Shown one piece after another: positions 55,101-63,410 of a DNA stretch of 64,000 nucleotides. The notes under the pieces are model-generated. The model saw nothing but the letters and a program-made list of their open reading frames with translations. It was not told the origin of the DNA and did not search any database. Origin of the DNA: JAQGMJ01 sp036498945 (GTDB taxonomy: Bacteria > Pseudomonadota > Gammaproteobacteria > Burkholderiales > JAEUOS01); the NCBI GenBank assembly GCA_036498945.1, contig DASYEQ010000008.1, positions 61,204-125,203 of the forward strand. The letters run 5' to 3'. How positions within the stretch are numbered: position 1 is the stretch's first letter; each line of letters opens with the position of its first letter. Position numbers and translations under genes: made by a program.

Positions 55101-55559
55101 ATCGGCCACCACGGTGCCCCGCGACGGCGCGGGTACCGCAGGCGGGAGCTCGCGTGACAACGCAAGCGGCGCGGGCGGGGCAGGGCGCGTGGTCGTAGCG
55201 GCTGCCGGTGACGGCGCAACGGCTTCGCCTTCCTGCCAATTCTTCTGCACGATGGCCTCGGGGCGGAAGACGGCGGTGCGGATCAAGGGCTGCTCCAGCG
55301 GCGCGCCGGCAATCGCTGCTTTCGCCTCACGCGCACCGGCCCAGAAGCCGGCGCGCAGCACCATCAGCTTGCCGCGCTTTTCGATGCGCAGATAGGGCAG
55401 GCCGGTGTAGCGGCGATAGGCCTGCGCCAGCCCGGCGGCGTCGCCGCTGGCGATCTGCACTGAGAAATACTCGCGGCCGGCTTGCGGCGCGGGCGCCTGC
55501 GCCGCATGCGCGCCGGCCGCCACCAGGATAGGGCAGACACCCGCCAGGTAGCGCCTCAT
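52149..55559 (-). CDS. pelB: PelB export porin: SPOR-like, TPR and beta-barrel part
   Basis: A 1136-residue protein. It has its own signal peptide (ending AGAHA), a short SPOR-like domain (REYFSVQIASGDAAGLAQAY, about 28-85), a Pro/Ala linker (about 110-185), many TPR-like helices to about 800, and a C-terminal beta-barrel ending RYRYYF with the terminal phenylalanine needed for assembly. It exports Pel across the outer membrane. In Pseudomonas one PelB polypeptide carries membrane anchor, TPRs and barrel; here the anchor and first TPRs are in a separate upstream gene whose stop overlaps this start (ATGA). Confidence 0.9.
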   Translation of the reverse strand: MRRYLAGVCPILVAAGAHAAQAPAPQAGREYFSVQIASGDAAGLAQAYRRYTGLPYLRIEKRGKLMVLRAGFWAGAREAKAAIAGAPLEQPLIRTAVFRPEAIVQKNWQEGEAVAPSPAAATTTRPAPPAPLALSRELPPAVPAPSRGTVVADAAVPLEPPAPPASASSPAVPAQNNAIDANGELRPFNQEDFALAFDIFAGAGDLKRAYLVAEKAVAGAPDDLEWRLKLAHVAEWTQRPQVAWAQRDYMFRHGDRGGETLDALLRLAPVAPNYDTVIAVWQYKAAQGNLTPTQWTEVAQLFDLAARPRDGSLFFEAQFRKRGDAKFLAQAAQLSENAGDDERAYQLYRERLRLKPFSVDLALHAVVFLLRRDRARDAYDLMQEHAAEVPADALDFWRILAQTSWELSELNTAENAYRKYLGAAKNPDAADWSRLIALVRQRHPGEAAQLALEVYRRYDNLDYLIVALTLKTDANDFTSQARIFAGMSPAETAKAEKDNRFLVLRAQYYQGIGAPDRAWGDFRRALASGVQDSDVTVPALWFLIDTRRKAELIALLKQLEPAAQADSAYWVAFAAANHALDRYREAIYWYRRELARKPDDSLLALNYADALDRYQLTGVADRVRQQVWQRLRGQLQLDKPTVPLDPDPDLLAVTRLALLNRPGDPALALVREVAAQLRGLPTSTGDDRETRALIIAWAVSTEQFRNARAWMWLRYASSAAERIATRRDNFDPRRADRRGTPPLWAEIQTALQLNDTQTMDRLLQTHADGLPIYNRYDTAYALNHWQQALDIAFHGMEQSGVDDELHDRFRQHAPLYANYLQLQLSRSVYGDLGSRGLQVEGRYALTRNIQLKAGYTKNIQGTDDPEFNTLAPHTDRLTSLEAIWLQGEENSNSLAIFRHNEVANLTGARYTLNYRFDRRFSLDGAVEYRGNATESIPLRVAGYTNNVRFGLSYNLSKREYVRIAPQYDRFYTQFGDYVGSATQVETEAGYRIRTEYPDLRARVFATRQLVNRNGAIGPATIARLPQAVRDAIGDGSLSSTGYFLPDGSTNVGACLGGGENLGGVNLQDTYTRAWRPFFEACEQHNSVNGAGYLGYIGIAGSVIGPDHLSLRLDISRGGTGAGNFARTLALRYRYYF

Positions 55560-56452
55560 CTGGCCCCTCCGGCGAGCTCGCCGAAGCCGGCGAACACCAG
55601 GCGCCGCGCGTAGCCCACCGCGTGCGGCGGGTCGCCGGCGGCGAGCGCCGTGCGGGCCAGGTAGCGCAAGGTCTCGGGGTCGCGGTCGAGGTCGCCGATC
55701 TCGCGGTCGGCGGCGGTCATGGCCTGCTTGAACAGGCTCGCCTGCATCAGCGTGTCGATGCCCGAGTGAAACAGGCTGCGCGCGCGCTCGCGGTCGTGCG
55801 TCTGGCGGCGCGCCAGGAAATAGTACTCAGCCGCCAGGGTATAGCGCCCCACGCCCAGGGAATTGCGCGCCTGCTGCACCAGCACGTCGGTGGAGCTTTC
55901 CTTGCTGGCGCGATTGAGGAAGGCCAGCCCGAGTTCCGGCAGTTCGATGCGAAAGGCGGCGTTGGCCATCTGGCCGGCGAGATAGGGGCTGACGTCCTGC
56001 GGGCGGATGTCCCTGAGCAGCACGGCCAGGGGATTGCGGATGCGCGCGTAGCGCGCGCCGGCCGGATCTTTCTCCAGTGCGCGCTGGTAAAAGCCGATCA
56101 GCAGGGTCAGCGCTTCGTCGCGCTGGCGCGCATCGCCATTGGCCATCACCGGGTCGAGCAGGCGTTCGATTTCGCCGAGGCCAAGCGTGGCGCGCTGCAC
56201 CCGCGCGAGCAGGAGGGCGAGGTCGAGATTGCCGGCATCGGTGCGCTGCAGGTTGCGCACATAGGAAAGGGTAAGCGGGTCCAGTTGCTCCTGGGTCAGC
56301 AGCTTTTCGATCAGCGCCTTGCGCGGAAAGATCACCGCCAGGAGGCCCAGCATGATGAGCGCGATCAGCGCCAGCTGCCAGCCGGTCGCCAGGCGCAGAC
56401 GGGGAATCTCCCCGTCAAGGCCGGCATATCGCTTCGAGCGGGCGGGCAGCAT
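55556..56452 (-). CDS. Membrane-anchored TPR protein, N-terminal PelB counterpart
   Basis: A 298-residue protein with one membrane segment (WQLALIALIMLGLLAVIFP, about 25-43) followed by helical TPR-like sequence starting LTQEQLDPLTLSYVRNLQR. Topology and position match the first part of Pseudomonas PelB, which is anchored in the inner membrane and has a long periplasmic TPR scaffold that binds PelA. Here it is an independent gene that overlaps pelA by 38 bases and the porin gene by four. No frameshift trace is seen, since the next gene has its own signal peptide. Confidence 0.8.
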   Translation of the reverse strand: MLPARSKRYAGLDGEIPRLRLATGWQLALIALIMLGLLAVIFPRKALIEKLLTQEQLDPLTLSYVRNLQRTDAGNLDLALLLARVQRATLGLGEIERLLDPVMANGDARQRDEALTLLIGFYQRALEKDPAGARYARIRNPLAVLLRDIRPQDVSPYLAGQMANAAFRIELPELGLAFLNRASKESSTDVLVQQARNSLGVGRYTLAAEYYFLARRQTHDRERARSLFHSGIDTLMQASLFKQAMTAADREIGDLDRDPETLRYLARTALAAGDPPHAVGYARRLVFAGFGELAGGAR

Positions 56453-59165
56453 GGTCCGTCAGTTGGTAGGTGGAGAGCTCGCCCTGGCGGCGCGTCGGGG
56501 TGAGATCGCGGCCGCCGGCGCGCACGCGGCAGCCGTCGGCGTTGGCGAGCGTCACCTGCAGCGGCACGTAGCCGTTCAGCGCCCAGGCATAGGTATTGCC
56601 GTTGCGATTTGCCGATTCGATGCGCGCATTGGCCGAGTACACGCGCGGCTGCGGCGCCGGCGTGGCCGTGAAAGCCAGTTCGGCGTCATCGCTGGCGAGG
56701 TGGATGTAGCGGTTATCCCCCTGCGCCGGGCGGAAGCCGGCGACCCCGCGGCTGGCGTCAAGGTCCGGCGTACCCAGGCTCACCGGCGCGCGCAGCGTGC
56801 GCTCCAGCTTGCCGCCGCGCACGCGCCAGCCGGTAGGCGTGCGGGCGATCGCGATCTCGCGGAATTCCAGCACCTGGCGCGTGTATTCGGAGACATGCAC
56901 CGGCGTGGTTTCCTGCTTCATCGCCCAGGCGAACACCTTGTCCAGCGACTGCATGCCGGCAACCTTGGTGGTGATGTACGTGTGGAAGTAAATGTTGATC
57001 GGTTTGACGCGGCGCGGCTTGTCGGTGAATTCATAAGTCTCGATCACCCGCTCGAAGCCGTAGAAAGGGCCGGTCCAGAGATTGGTGTAGACGTTTTCGT
57101 TCTGGTTCGGCGCGAATACCTGGAACAGCCCGGACTTGTCCAGCCCCAGTCCCTCGACCTCCGTCATGGTCGGGCTGGTGCGGGTGGCGATCGTGTCGCC
57201 GCCGTTCATGTTCTGCACATGCAGGCGCCCGGTCCATTCGAGGGCGTCGCGCCCGGGCTCGCAGTCACCGGTCCAGAGGAAGACCTGCACCCGCTTGCCC
57301 GGCGGCGCCAGGCGGCTGTTGATGTAGTTGATCGAGCCTTCGACCTCCTTTTGCAGGTCGAAGTGATAGCCCGGAACGTTGAGCGAAAAGCCCTCGCCGT
57401 CGGTATCGGCCGGCTGGTCTTCCGCCTTGCGCCAGTTGAACGGGTGCGAATAGCTGTGCGAGCCGATCTCGACGTTGGGCGAAGCGAAGATCTGCCGCGC
57501 GATCGCCTCCAGCTTCGGCGAGTCCTTCGGGTAGAGGCCGTCCGGCGCCACCTCGGCCTGGATCACCGAAATGGTCATCGGCAGGTTGTACTTGCGCACC
57601 ACGCGATCGCGCACCACCGCGCCGGCGTAATCGTTGCCCGGCAGTTCCGAGCGGCTGACGAAGCCGTCGCCGTCCATGTGGATCAGCAGGGTGCGGCGCC
57701 CGCTGGTGGTGGTGCTGTCGGGCACCGGCATGTCGGGCAGGTGCAGGGCGGCGCGAAAAAATGCGAAGGGGTCGATCACCCAGCGGTTTTCGTTGCCGGT
57801 CGGCAGCGTCACCACGGTGTAGGGCGACATGGCATAGCCGCCCCAGGGCGTGATGGCGATGGCCACCTGGCGCTGCTTGCCCTTGGCGAGGGTCAGCAAC
57901 GCCTGGCCTTCCTTCAAACGCAGGGGAGTGAAGTCGTCAGGCTCCGGATGCGGCGCGCGCTCGTAGCCCACCAGCGGCGCCTGCTGCTCGATGGTGACGC
58001 CGCCCAGGCCCTTGGGCGCGTTGTCGGTCGAAAGCCCGAGCGCGCGCCCCAGCGGCGTGCTGAGCGCCACGTCCACCTGGTTCATCAGCACGAAGGGAAC
58101 GCCGCGCTCTTTCACCCGCGCCAGCCAGGCGGCCAGCTTGTTGAGGTCGGCGGGAGACGCGCGTGAAGACAGCCAGACCACCACACCGGCGTATAGCCCG
58201 TCGGTCATGGCAGCCGGCAAGTGCGCAAGATCGGCGTATTCCGGCACGTAGCCGAGGTAATTGAGCGGCATGGTGCCGAAGCGCACGGTCGGATCGTCGC
58301 GCAGGCCGTATTCGTTCGGGTAGACGCTGGTGATCATCAGCACGCGGCGCGGCATCACCTCGATCGCCCCCACGCCCAGGCTCGCCAGTTCGGAAGTGGC
58401 CACCCAGGGGATGAAGCCCAGCCCGCGGATCTGCTCGGCGGTCTTGCGCGCCAGCGCGCGCTGGCCGGCGGCGACGTAGTCGATGCCGATCACCTCCAGG
58501 TGATAGTCGTCGTGCGCCTTTTTCAGCTGCGGCAGCAGCCAGTCGCGGTCCGCCTGCGTCACCGGGCCGTAAGTCTTGGCGCCGTTGTTATAGCCCTGGA
58601 ACAGGGACTCGGCCGCCACCGCGTAGGCCTGCCCGTGCACGCGGTCCAGAATCTCGAAGCCGCGGTTGAAAATCAGCTTTGCCTCCGGATGGCGGCGCTT
58701 GAGTTCGTTGATCAGCCTCACCATGCCGGCTTCCTGCGCCGCGCGCGCCACCGGCGTCTTGGCGAACAACTGGTAGGAATCCAGGGTGTCGAGGAAAAAC
58801 GCGCGATAGCCGGCCTGCCACAAGGGCTCGACCACGGTCTCGGAAAAAAAGCGCGGCCAGTCCGGCGCCGACTGGTCGATCAGGCGGCTGCCGAAATCCT
58901 TGTTCTCGCCGCGCAGCCATTCCTTCGGGATCGCCTTGGCATAGCCGCGGTCGCGGTCGACTTCGCCGACCGAGACGTAGGCCGCCAGTTGCGTATGCGA
59001 TAGCCCTGCATCCGCCGGGCGCGGCACGTGATCGGGATCGACCACCACCAGGTCGAAGGCCTGCAACTCGTTCCACGGCGGATGTTCGCCGTAGTAAAAC
59101 GCGACTGCGGGGCTGGCGCCGGCGCCCAGGGAGACCAGGCAGAGCAGCAGCGCCAGCCACCTCAT
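56415..59165 (-). CDS. pelA: Pel hydrolase/deacetylase PelA
   Basis: A 916-residue periplasmic protein with a signal peptide (LALLLCLVSLGAGASPAVA), an N-terminal GH114-like hydrolase domain (FYYGEHPPWNELQAFDLVVVDP to about 280) and a CE-type deacetylase domain with HMDGDGF (about 495) and GSHSYSHPF (about 566). It deacetylates Pel for export and can cut the chain. Length and order match Pseudomonas PelA. Its start overlaps the stop of the upstream epimerase gene. Confidence 0.95.
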   Translation of the reverse strand: MRWLALLLCLVSLGAGASPAVAFYYGEHPPWNELQAFDLVVVDPDHVPRPADAGLSHTQLAAYVSVGEVDRDRGYAKAIPKEWLRGENKDFGSRLIDQSAPDWPRFFSETVVEPLWQAGYRAFFLDTLDSYQLFAKTPVARAAQEAGMVRLINELKRRHPEAKLIFNRGFEILDRVHGQAYAVAAESLFQGYNNGAKTYGPVTQADRDWLLPQLKKAHDDYHLEVIGIDYVAAGQRALARKTAEQIRGLGFIPWVATSELASLGVGAIEVMPRRVLMITSVYPNEYGLRDDPTVRFGTMPLNYLGYVPEYADLAHLPAAMTDGLYAGVVVWLSSRASPADLNKLAAWLARVKERGVPFVLMNQVDVALSTPLGRALGLSTDNAPKGLGGVTIEQQAPLVGYERAPHPEPDDFTPLRLKEGQALLTLAKGKQRQVAIAITPWGGYAMSPYTVVTLPTGNENRWVIDPFAFFRAALHLPDMPVPDSTTTSGRRTLLIHMDGDGFVSRSELPGNDYAGAVVRDRVVRKYNLPMTISVIQAEVAPDGLYPKDSPKLEAIARQIFASPNVEIGSHSYSHPFNWRKAEDQPADTDGEGFSLNVPGYHFDLQKEVEGSINYINSRLAPPGKRVQVFLWTGDCEPGRDALEWTGRLHVQNMNGGDTIATRTSPTMTEVEGLGLDKSGLFQVFAPNQNENVYTNLWTGPFYGFERVIETYEFTDKPRRVKPINIYFHTYITTKVAGMQSLDKVFAWAMKQETTPVHVSEYTRQVLEFREIAIARTPTGWRVRGGKLERTLRAPVSLGTPDLDASRGVAGFRPAQGDNRYIHLASDDAELAFTATPAPQPRVYSANARIESANRNGNTYAWALNGYVPLQVTLANADGCRVRAGGRDLTPTRRQGELSTYQLTDHAARPLEAICRP

Positions 59166-60091
59166 GCAAGGCTCTCCAGCAGGGTACGCAAGCCCGCCGC
59201 CAGCGGCGTGGTCTGGACGATGCCGAGCTCTTCGCGCATGCGCTTGGGCACCACCGCCGAATGGCGGATGTCGCCGCCGCGCTCCGGGCCGAAGCGCAAC
59301 TGCGGCTCGCGGCCGGCGGCCTGTCCCAGCGCCGCCACCAGGTCGAGCAGGGTGACGGAAACGCCGGTGGCAACGTTGCAGATGCCTTGCGCGCCGGAAG
59401 TCAGCGCCGCCACGTTGGCCCGCGCGACATCGCCGACGTAGACGAAATCGCGCGTCTGCCCGCCGTCGCCGTTGATGGTGAGCATCTCGCCGCGGCGAAT
59501 ACGGTCGGCGAAGATGCTGATCACCCCGGAATAGGGTGAGCCGGGATTCTGCCGCGGCCCATAGACGTTGAAAAAACGCATGCCCATCGAAGCCGTGCCG
59601 TAGAGCGAGCGATACAGCGCCGCGTACTGGTCGTTGATCGACTTTTCCAGCCCGTAAGGCGAGAGCGGCGCGACCGGGCTCTGCTCATCCAGGGGCAGAT
59701 GCACCGGCGTGCCGTAGACCGCGGCGCTGGAGGCATAGACGATCTTGGCAACACCGCCCAGGCGTGCCGCATCCAGGATATTGAGAAATCCGGTGAGGTT
59801 TTGCGAGGCCGAGTCCAGCGGCTGTTCGCAGGAAGTGGCTACCGAGACCTGCGCCGCCAGGTGCAGCACGTGGGTGACGCCGCCGGCGAAGGCACGCGCC
59901 ACCGCTTGCGCATCGCGAATGTCGCCTTCGATGAATTCGAGTTGCGGGTGGCGCGCCAGGTTGGCCGCCTTGCCGGTGGAGAGATTGTCCAGCACGCGCA
60001 CGCGCGCGCCGGCGGCCAGCAGGGCGTCGGCGCAATGCGAACCAATGAAACCCGCTCCCCCCGTGATGAGAACAAACATTGTATTTGGCAT
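59162..60091 (-). CDS. UDP-hexose/HexNAc 4-epimerase, PelX-like
   Basis: A 309-residue short-chain epimerase: FVLITGGAGFIGSHCADAL binds NAD, and the catalytic Ser and YxxxK occur in VYASSAAVYG and SPYGLEKS. It lies directly before pelA with a four-base overlap. Pel contains GalNAc, and some pseudomonads carry a UDP-GlcNAc 4-epimerase, PelX, in the pel operon; this gene is placed to play that part. Start is uncertain: ATG at 60091 or 60079, neither with a clear ribosome site, so a leaderless message is possible. Confidence 0.88.
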   Translation of the reverse strand: MPNTMFVLITGGAGFIGSHCADALLAAGARVRVLDNLSTGKAANLARHPQLEFIEGDIRDAQAVARAFAGGVTHVLHLAAQVSVATSCEQPLDSASQNLTGFLNILDAARLGGVAKIVYASSAAVYGTPVHLPLDEQSPVAPLSPYGLEKSINDQYAALYRSLYGTASMGMRFFNVYGPRQNPGSPYSGVISIFADRIRRGEMLTINGDGGQTRDFVYVGDVARANVAALTSGAQGICNVATGVSVTLLDLVAALGQAAGREPQLRFGPERGGDIRHSAVVPKRMREELGIVQTTPLAAGLRTLLESLA

Positions 60092-60434
60092 GATCAAGAT
60101 ATTCGTTGACTCTTATTGGCGACACATAGTTCAACCGCCTGCCGTGCCGGAAGCATCAAACAAACGGCTATTTCCGGGCGCACGGTTTGCAACACTGGGC
60201 GTGTTTGCCGGTAAATGGTACGAATCATATGTGACGCGAATGGCTGACGGTTGCGTAGCCTACGTGCTTTCCGGCGCCGATGGTAGCGCTGCTGTGATCT
60301 TCTGCGGAAGCCATGATGCGTCAACTCGGCGTTGCCGTTTCGACGTAGTGTCGCGGGCGCGGGCCCACATGGCTGGAATTCCGCAGGCTGGAGTTCCGCA
60401 GCCGAACGCGCGGCGAGCGCGCCCGGGCGTTCCG
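60092..60434. other. Non-coding gap ahead of the pel operon
   Basis: No supported gene in 343 bases. It must hold the promoter of the epimerase-pel operon on the minus strand, but I could not place -35 and -10 boxes with confidence. A 15-base tandem repeat occurs at 60371-60385 and 60386-60400 (GGCTGGAATTCCGCA, then one mismatch). The left 150 bases are less GC-rich than the surrounding genes, in line with regulatory DNA. Confidence 0.5.
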
Positions 60435-62468
60435 CTATGCGGGCGTTGCCGCCGCTGACGCCGGCGTTGCGCCGGAGGCGGCCGCTGCGCTTTGCATGCG
60501 CAAAGGCAGCCAGAGGGAAAAGCGCGTGCCCTCGTCATCCGAGCGGATCGCCAGCCGGGCGCCGATCGCCTCGGCGCGGCGCAACTGGTTGCCCAGGCCG
60601 CGGCCGCCCTGTTTCAGGCCGTCGGCCAGCACGAAACCCGGGCCGTTGTCGGCCACCGTCACCTGGATGCCGTCGTCCACCAGGCCGGTGGTGACACAGA
60701 TCTCGCGGGCGCGGGTGTGCTTGATCACGTTGGTGAACGCCTCCTGCAGGATGCGCAGGATGTGCAGGGCGTTGCGCGGCTCCAGCCAGTCGAGCGCGGG
60801 CACGTCGTTCACCTCCCAGCGCAGGGTGATGCCGGCGTGCTCCAGGCGCGGCCCCAGGCGAAAGCGCAGGGTGGCGAGCAGCAGCAGCAGGTCGGTCTGT
60901 ACCGGCTCCATCGAATCGATGGTGAGCTTCAGGTCGTCGATGCAGGCGCGCAGCACCTCGGCCACCGCCGCCTCGTCGGCGCGGCCGTGCTCGACCACCC
61001 GCAGCGCCGTCATCAGGGAAGAGCCCAGGCCGTCGTGCATGTCCTGCACCAGGCGGGCGCGCTCGCGGTTCAGGGTCTCGCGCTGTTCGACGACGCGCAG
61101 CAGGCGGTAGCTTTCCGCCAGCTCGGCCTCGCGCGCCGCCAGGCTCGCCTCCAGGCTGGCGTTGACCTCCTCGACGTGCCCCAGCGCGCGCACGTAGCGG
61201 CGGAACATGACGTAGCCGAACAGCGCGAACAGGCCGCCGGTGACGTAAGGGGTGAGCGCAATGCTTTCGGTGTCGATCAGGTGACTGTTGAACTTGACCC
61301 AGTCGTAGGTGCCCATGAACAGCGCCACCGCATGGCCGATCGCCAGCACCAGGCCTTCGTGCGAGCGCGCGCGCCACGAGTCGTACCAGCCCAGCCCGAT
61401 CACCACCGTATTGGCGAGGATCAGGCCGCCGTAGATGGTCTGGCGGAACTGCACCAGCCCGTGCAGCAGGAGGGGCGCCGGGATCGTCGCCAGCGTGCAC
61501 AGCACCGCCAGTACCAGCAGGGTACGCCCCAGCCAGGGATGGTGGCGCCGGTGCAGTATCTCGAAAAAGCGGTGCAGCAGCACCGTCTGCCAGGTGAGGG
61601 CGTTCATCGTCAGCCAGATGAACCACGGGTCCGGCAGCGGCAGCCAGTCGATGCCTTCGTAGAAATGCCAGCGCCGCAGCACGGTGCACAGCGCGATGCC
61701 GAAAAACAGCAGGTAGATCGGCTCGCCCCGGCGGAAGCACCACACCCCGAGGGAAAACAGGCCCACCGCCAGGAAGGCGGCGCTGAGCATGAAGGGAATC
61801 TCGTATTCCCCCCACAGGCGCCAGGCGTAGTGCCCGTAGACCGCGCGGCCGTCGCCTACCCACATGGTGGAAAGCGCGCCGGTCGAGCCGTTGACGGCGT
61901 CGATGCGGATGAGGAGTTCCTTGGGCGGCGGCATGTCCGCGGCCTGGCTGAGCGGCACGAAGACGGCCGGGTGGCGGAACACGTTCCACGCCAGGCTGCC
62001 GCGCGAGCGGAACAGCAGGCGGCCGTCGCCATAGATGGCGAGGTTGCCCACCATCTGCCCGCGCACCACGAACAACGACGCCGTGTGGCTGGGCATTTCG
62101 TAGGCGCCCGGACGCACCCGGTACCAGCGGGTCACCAGCGCCGGCCGGCCGCCGGGCGCCGCGGCCGGCGGCGACCAATGGCCGAAAAAGGTGTGCGGCA
62201 GCTCGACCGCCGCCCACGGGCCGGTGAGCGCCGCCGGGTCGATGGTGCTTTGCAGCGGCCCGGCATAGCCGGCGGGGGCCTGCATCATCTCCGCCTGCGT
62301 GACGTGCAGCATCTCCTGCGCGTGCGCCTGCCTGGGCGCGCAGCACAGGCAGGCCAGGAGGAGCAGGCCAAGGAAATAGACATCAAGGGGGCCGCGCCCC
62401 CTTGATAATCCCCGGTTCCAGGGGGAGCCTTGCGGCCCGCCTGCCGGTTTTCCGGGCTTGTTCCGCAT
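60435..62468 (-). CDS. Sensor histidine kinase, NarL/DesK class with 7TM input
   Basis: A 677-residue membrane kinase. A signal or anchor segment (LGLLLLACLCCAPRQAHA) is followed by a periplasmic sensor domain, about seven membrane segments (about 220-405), a coiled coil, the HisKA_3 box LVQDMHDGLGSS (about residue 476) and an ATPase domain with DNGPGF and GRGLGNQLRRAEAIGARL. The layout resembles 7TMR-DISM receptors, which bind carbohydrates or small ligands. ATG at 62468 is four bases after the response-regulator stop; an earlier ATG at 62507 would overlap it. Confidence 0.9.
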   Translation of the reverse strand: MRNKPGKPAGGPQGSPWNRGLSRGRGPLDVYFLGLLLLACLCCAPRQAHAQEMLHVTQAEMMQAPAGYAGPLQSTIDPAALTGPWAAVELPHTFFGHWSPPAAAPGGRPALVTRWYRVRPGAYEMPSHTASLFVVRGQMVGNLAIYGDGRLLFRSRGSLAWNVFRHPAVFVPLSQAADMPPPKELLIRIDAVNGSTGALSTMWVGDGRAVYGHYAWRLWGEYEIPFMLSAAFLAVGLFSLGVWCFRRGEPIYLLFFGIALCTVLRRWHFYEGIDWLPLPDPWFIWLTMNALTWQTVLLHRFFEILHRRHHPWLGRTLLVLAVLCTLATIPAPLLLHGLVQFRQTIYGGLILANTVVIGLGWYDSWRARSHEGLVLAIGHAVALFMGTYDWVKFNSHLIDTESIALTPYVTGGLFALFGYVMFRRYVRALGHVEEVNASLEASLAAREAELAESYRLLRVVEQRETLNRERARLVQDMHDGLGSSLMTALRVVEHGRADEAAVAEVLRACIDDLKLTIDSMEPVQTDLLLLLATLRFRLGPRLEHAGITLRWEVNDVPALDWLEPRNALHILRILQEAFTNVIKHTRAREICVTTGLVDDGIQVTVADNGPGFVLADGLKQGGRGLGNQLRRAEAIGARLAIRSDDEGTRFSLWLPLRMQSAAAASGATPASAAATPA

Positions 62469-62472
62469 TTCC

Positions 62473-63264
62473 CTAGATTGAGAGCAGGCCCTGGCTGCGT
62501 GCTTCATAGATAGCTTCTGCTTTCGACCCGACTTCGAGCTTGGCGTAGATGCGGCGCACGAAGGTGCGCACGGTGTGGCGCGAGATGTCCATCAGGCGCG
62601 CGATTTCTTCGTAGGAAAAACCCTTGGTGATCAACTCCAGTACCTGGCGCTCGCGCTCTGACAGCACGGCGCCGCGCGCCGCGCCTTCGGTGGCCACTGC
62701 CGTGTCGGCGGCAGCCTTCGGCGCCTCCGCGCCGGCGCGTTCCTGCCCGCGAAAGCGCAGCAGCACCTGGCGCGCGATCAGCGGGCTGATCGGGCTGCCG
62801 CCGCCGTGCAGGCTGCGGATCTCGTCGGCGATTCTCGGCGCGGAACTGTCTTTCAGCAGGTAGCCGGTGGCGCCGGCCTCGATCGACTGCAGCACGTGGG
62901 CCTCGTCGCCGAAGGTGGTGCTGACCATCACCGCGCAGCCCGGCCAGCGGCTTTGCGCCGCGCGGATGACGTCGATGCCGGAGCCATCCGGCAGGCCGAG
63001 GTCGACCAGCAGCACGTCCGCCGGCGGGCCATCCAGGGCATCGAGCGCCGCCGCGCGGGTATTGAAGACGCCGGTCAGGCGGATGTCGGCCGCGTCGCGC
63101 ACGGCCAGGCGCAAGGCCTCCTGGAAATACACGTCGTCCTCCACCAGCACCAGGTGGATCGGCGAAGCGGCGGTAGCGGTCTGCACGTGAGGGGCCTGGC
63201 GAGATGAATCGCCCGGAGGTTGTTGGTTATCGGGATGCGGCACCGGGCTCGAGGATTCTCGCAT
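62473..63264 (-). CDS. LuxR/NarL-type response regulator
   Basis: A 263-residue regulator. A 35-residue Pro/Ser-rich extension precedes a receiver domain with acidic pair VEDD (about 41-44), phosphorylated aspartate in LLVDLGLPDG (about 88) and lysine in YLLKDSS. The C-terminal HTH is LSERERQVLELITKGFSYEEIARLMDISRHTVRTFVRRIYAKL. It forms a two-component pair with the kinase downstream. Position upstream of the pel operon, same strand, makes that operon a plausible target. Confidence 0.93.
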   Translation of the reverse strand: MRESSSPVPHPDNQQPPGDSSRQAPHVQTATAASPIHLVLVEDDVYFQEALRLAVRDAADIRLTGVFNTRAAALDALDGPPADVLLVDLGLPDGSGIDVIRAAQSRWPGCAVMVSTTFGDEAHVLQSIEAGATGYLLKDSSAPRIADEIRSLHGGGSPISPLIARQVLLRFRGQERAGAEAPKAAADTAVATEGAARGAVLSERERQVLELITKGFSYEEIARLMDISRHTVRTFVRRIYAKLEVGSKAEAIYEARSQGLLSI

Positions 63265-63350
63265 GTTTGCCGCGGCAACGCTGTCGCCCTTTCCGGCTAC
63301 AACCGGCGTGCCGCCAGCGCCGTTTCAAGCGCCGCAGCCGCTGCCCATGG

Positions 63351-63379
63351 TTGACTTTTATGATAACTAGTGTTTTAAT
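63351..63379 (+). promoter_or_regulatory. Promoter of the terminase-like gene
   Basis: TTGACT at 63351-63356, a 17-base spacer and TTTAAT at 63374-63379 make a near-consensus sigma-70 promoter within an AT-rich island that contrasts with the GC-rich surroundings. Confidence 0.7.
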
Positions 63380-63390
63380 GCAATTGCATT
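63377..63390. promoter_or_regulatory. Perfect palindrome overlapping the -10 box
   Basis: AATGCAATTGCATT is a perfect 14-bp palindrome that starts inside the -10 hexamer and covers the expected transcript start. It has the look of an operator for a dimeric repressor. Confidence 0.55.
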
Positions 63391-63410
63391 TTTGACCTCA
63401 TGGAGCCGCC

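Noticed and set aside
52149..56452. pelB interrupted by a frameshift
   Set aside because: The downstream gene has its own start and signal peptide, and the upstream gene ends cleanly, so two real genes are the simpler reading.
60095..60115. FleQ-box-like sequence ahead of the pel operon (TCAA-N8-TTGA)
   Set aside because: The spacing between half-sites is wrong for the known FleQ consensus and the motif is short enough to occur by chance.
59745..60458. Plus-strand frame reading from the epimerase gene through the pel upstream gap
   Set aside because: Most of it is antisense to the epimerase and the rest has no start signal or domain; the gap is better seen as regulatory DNA.
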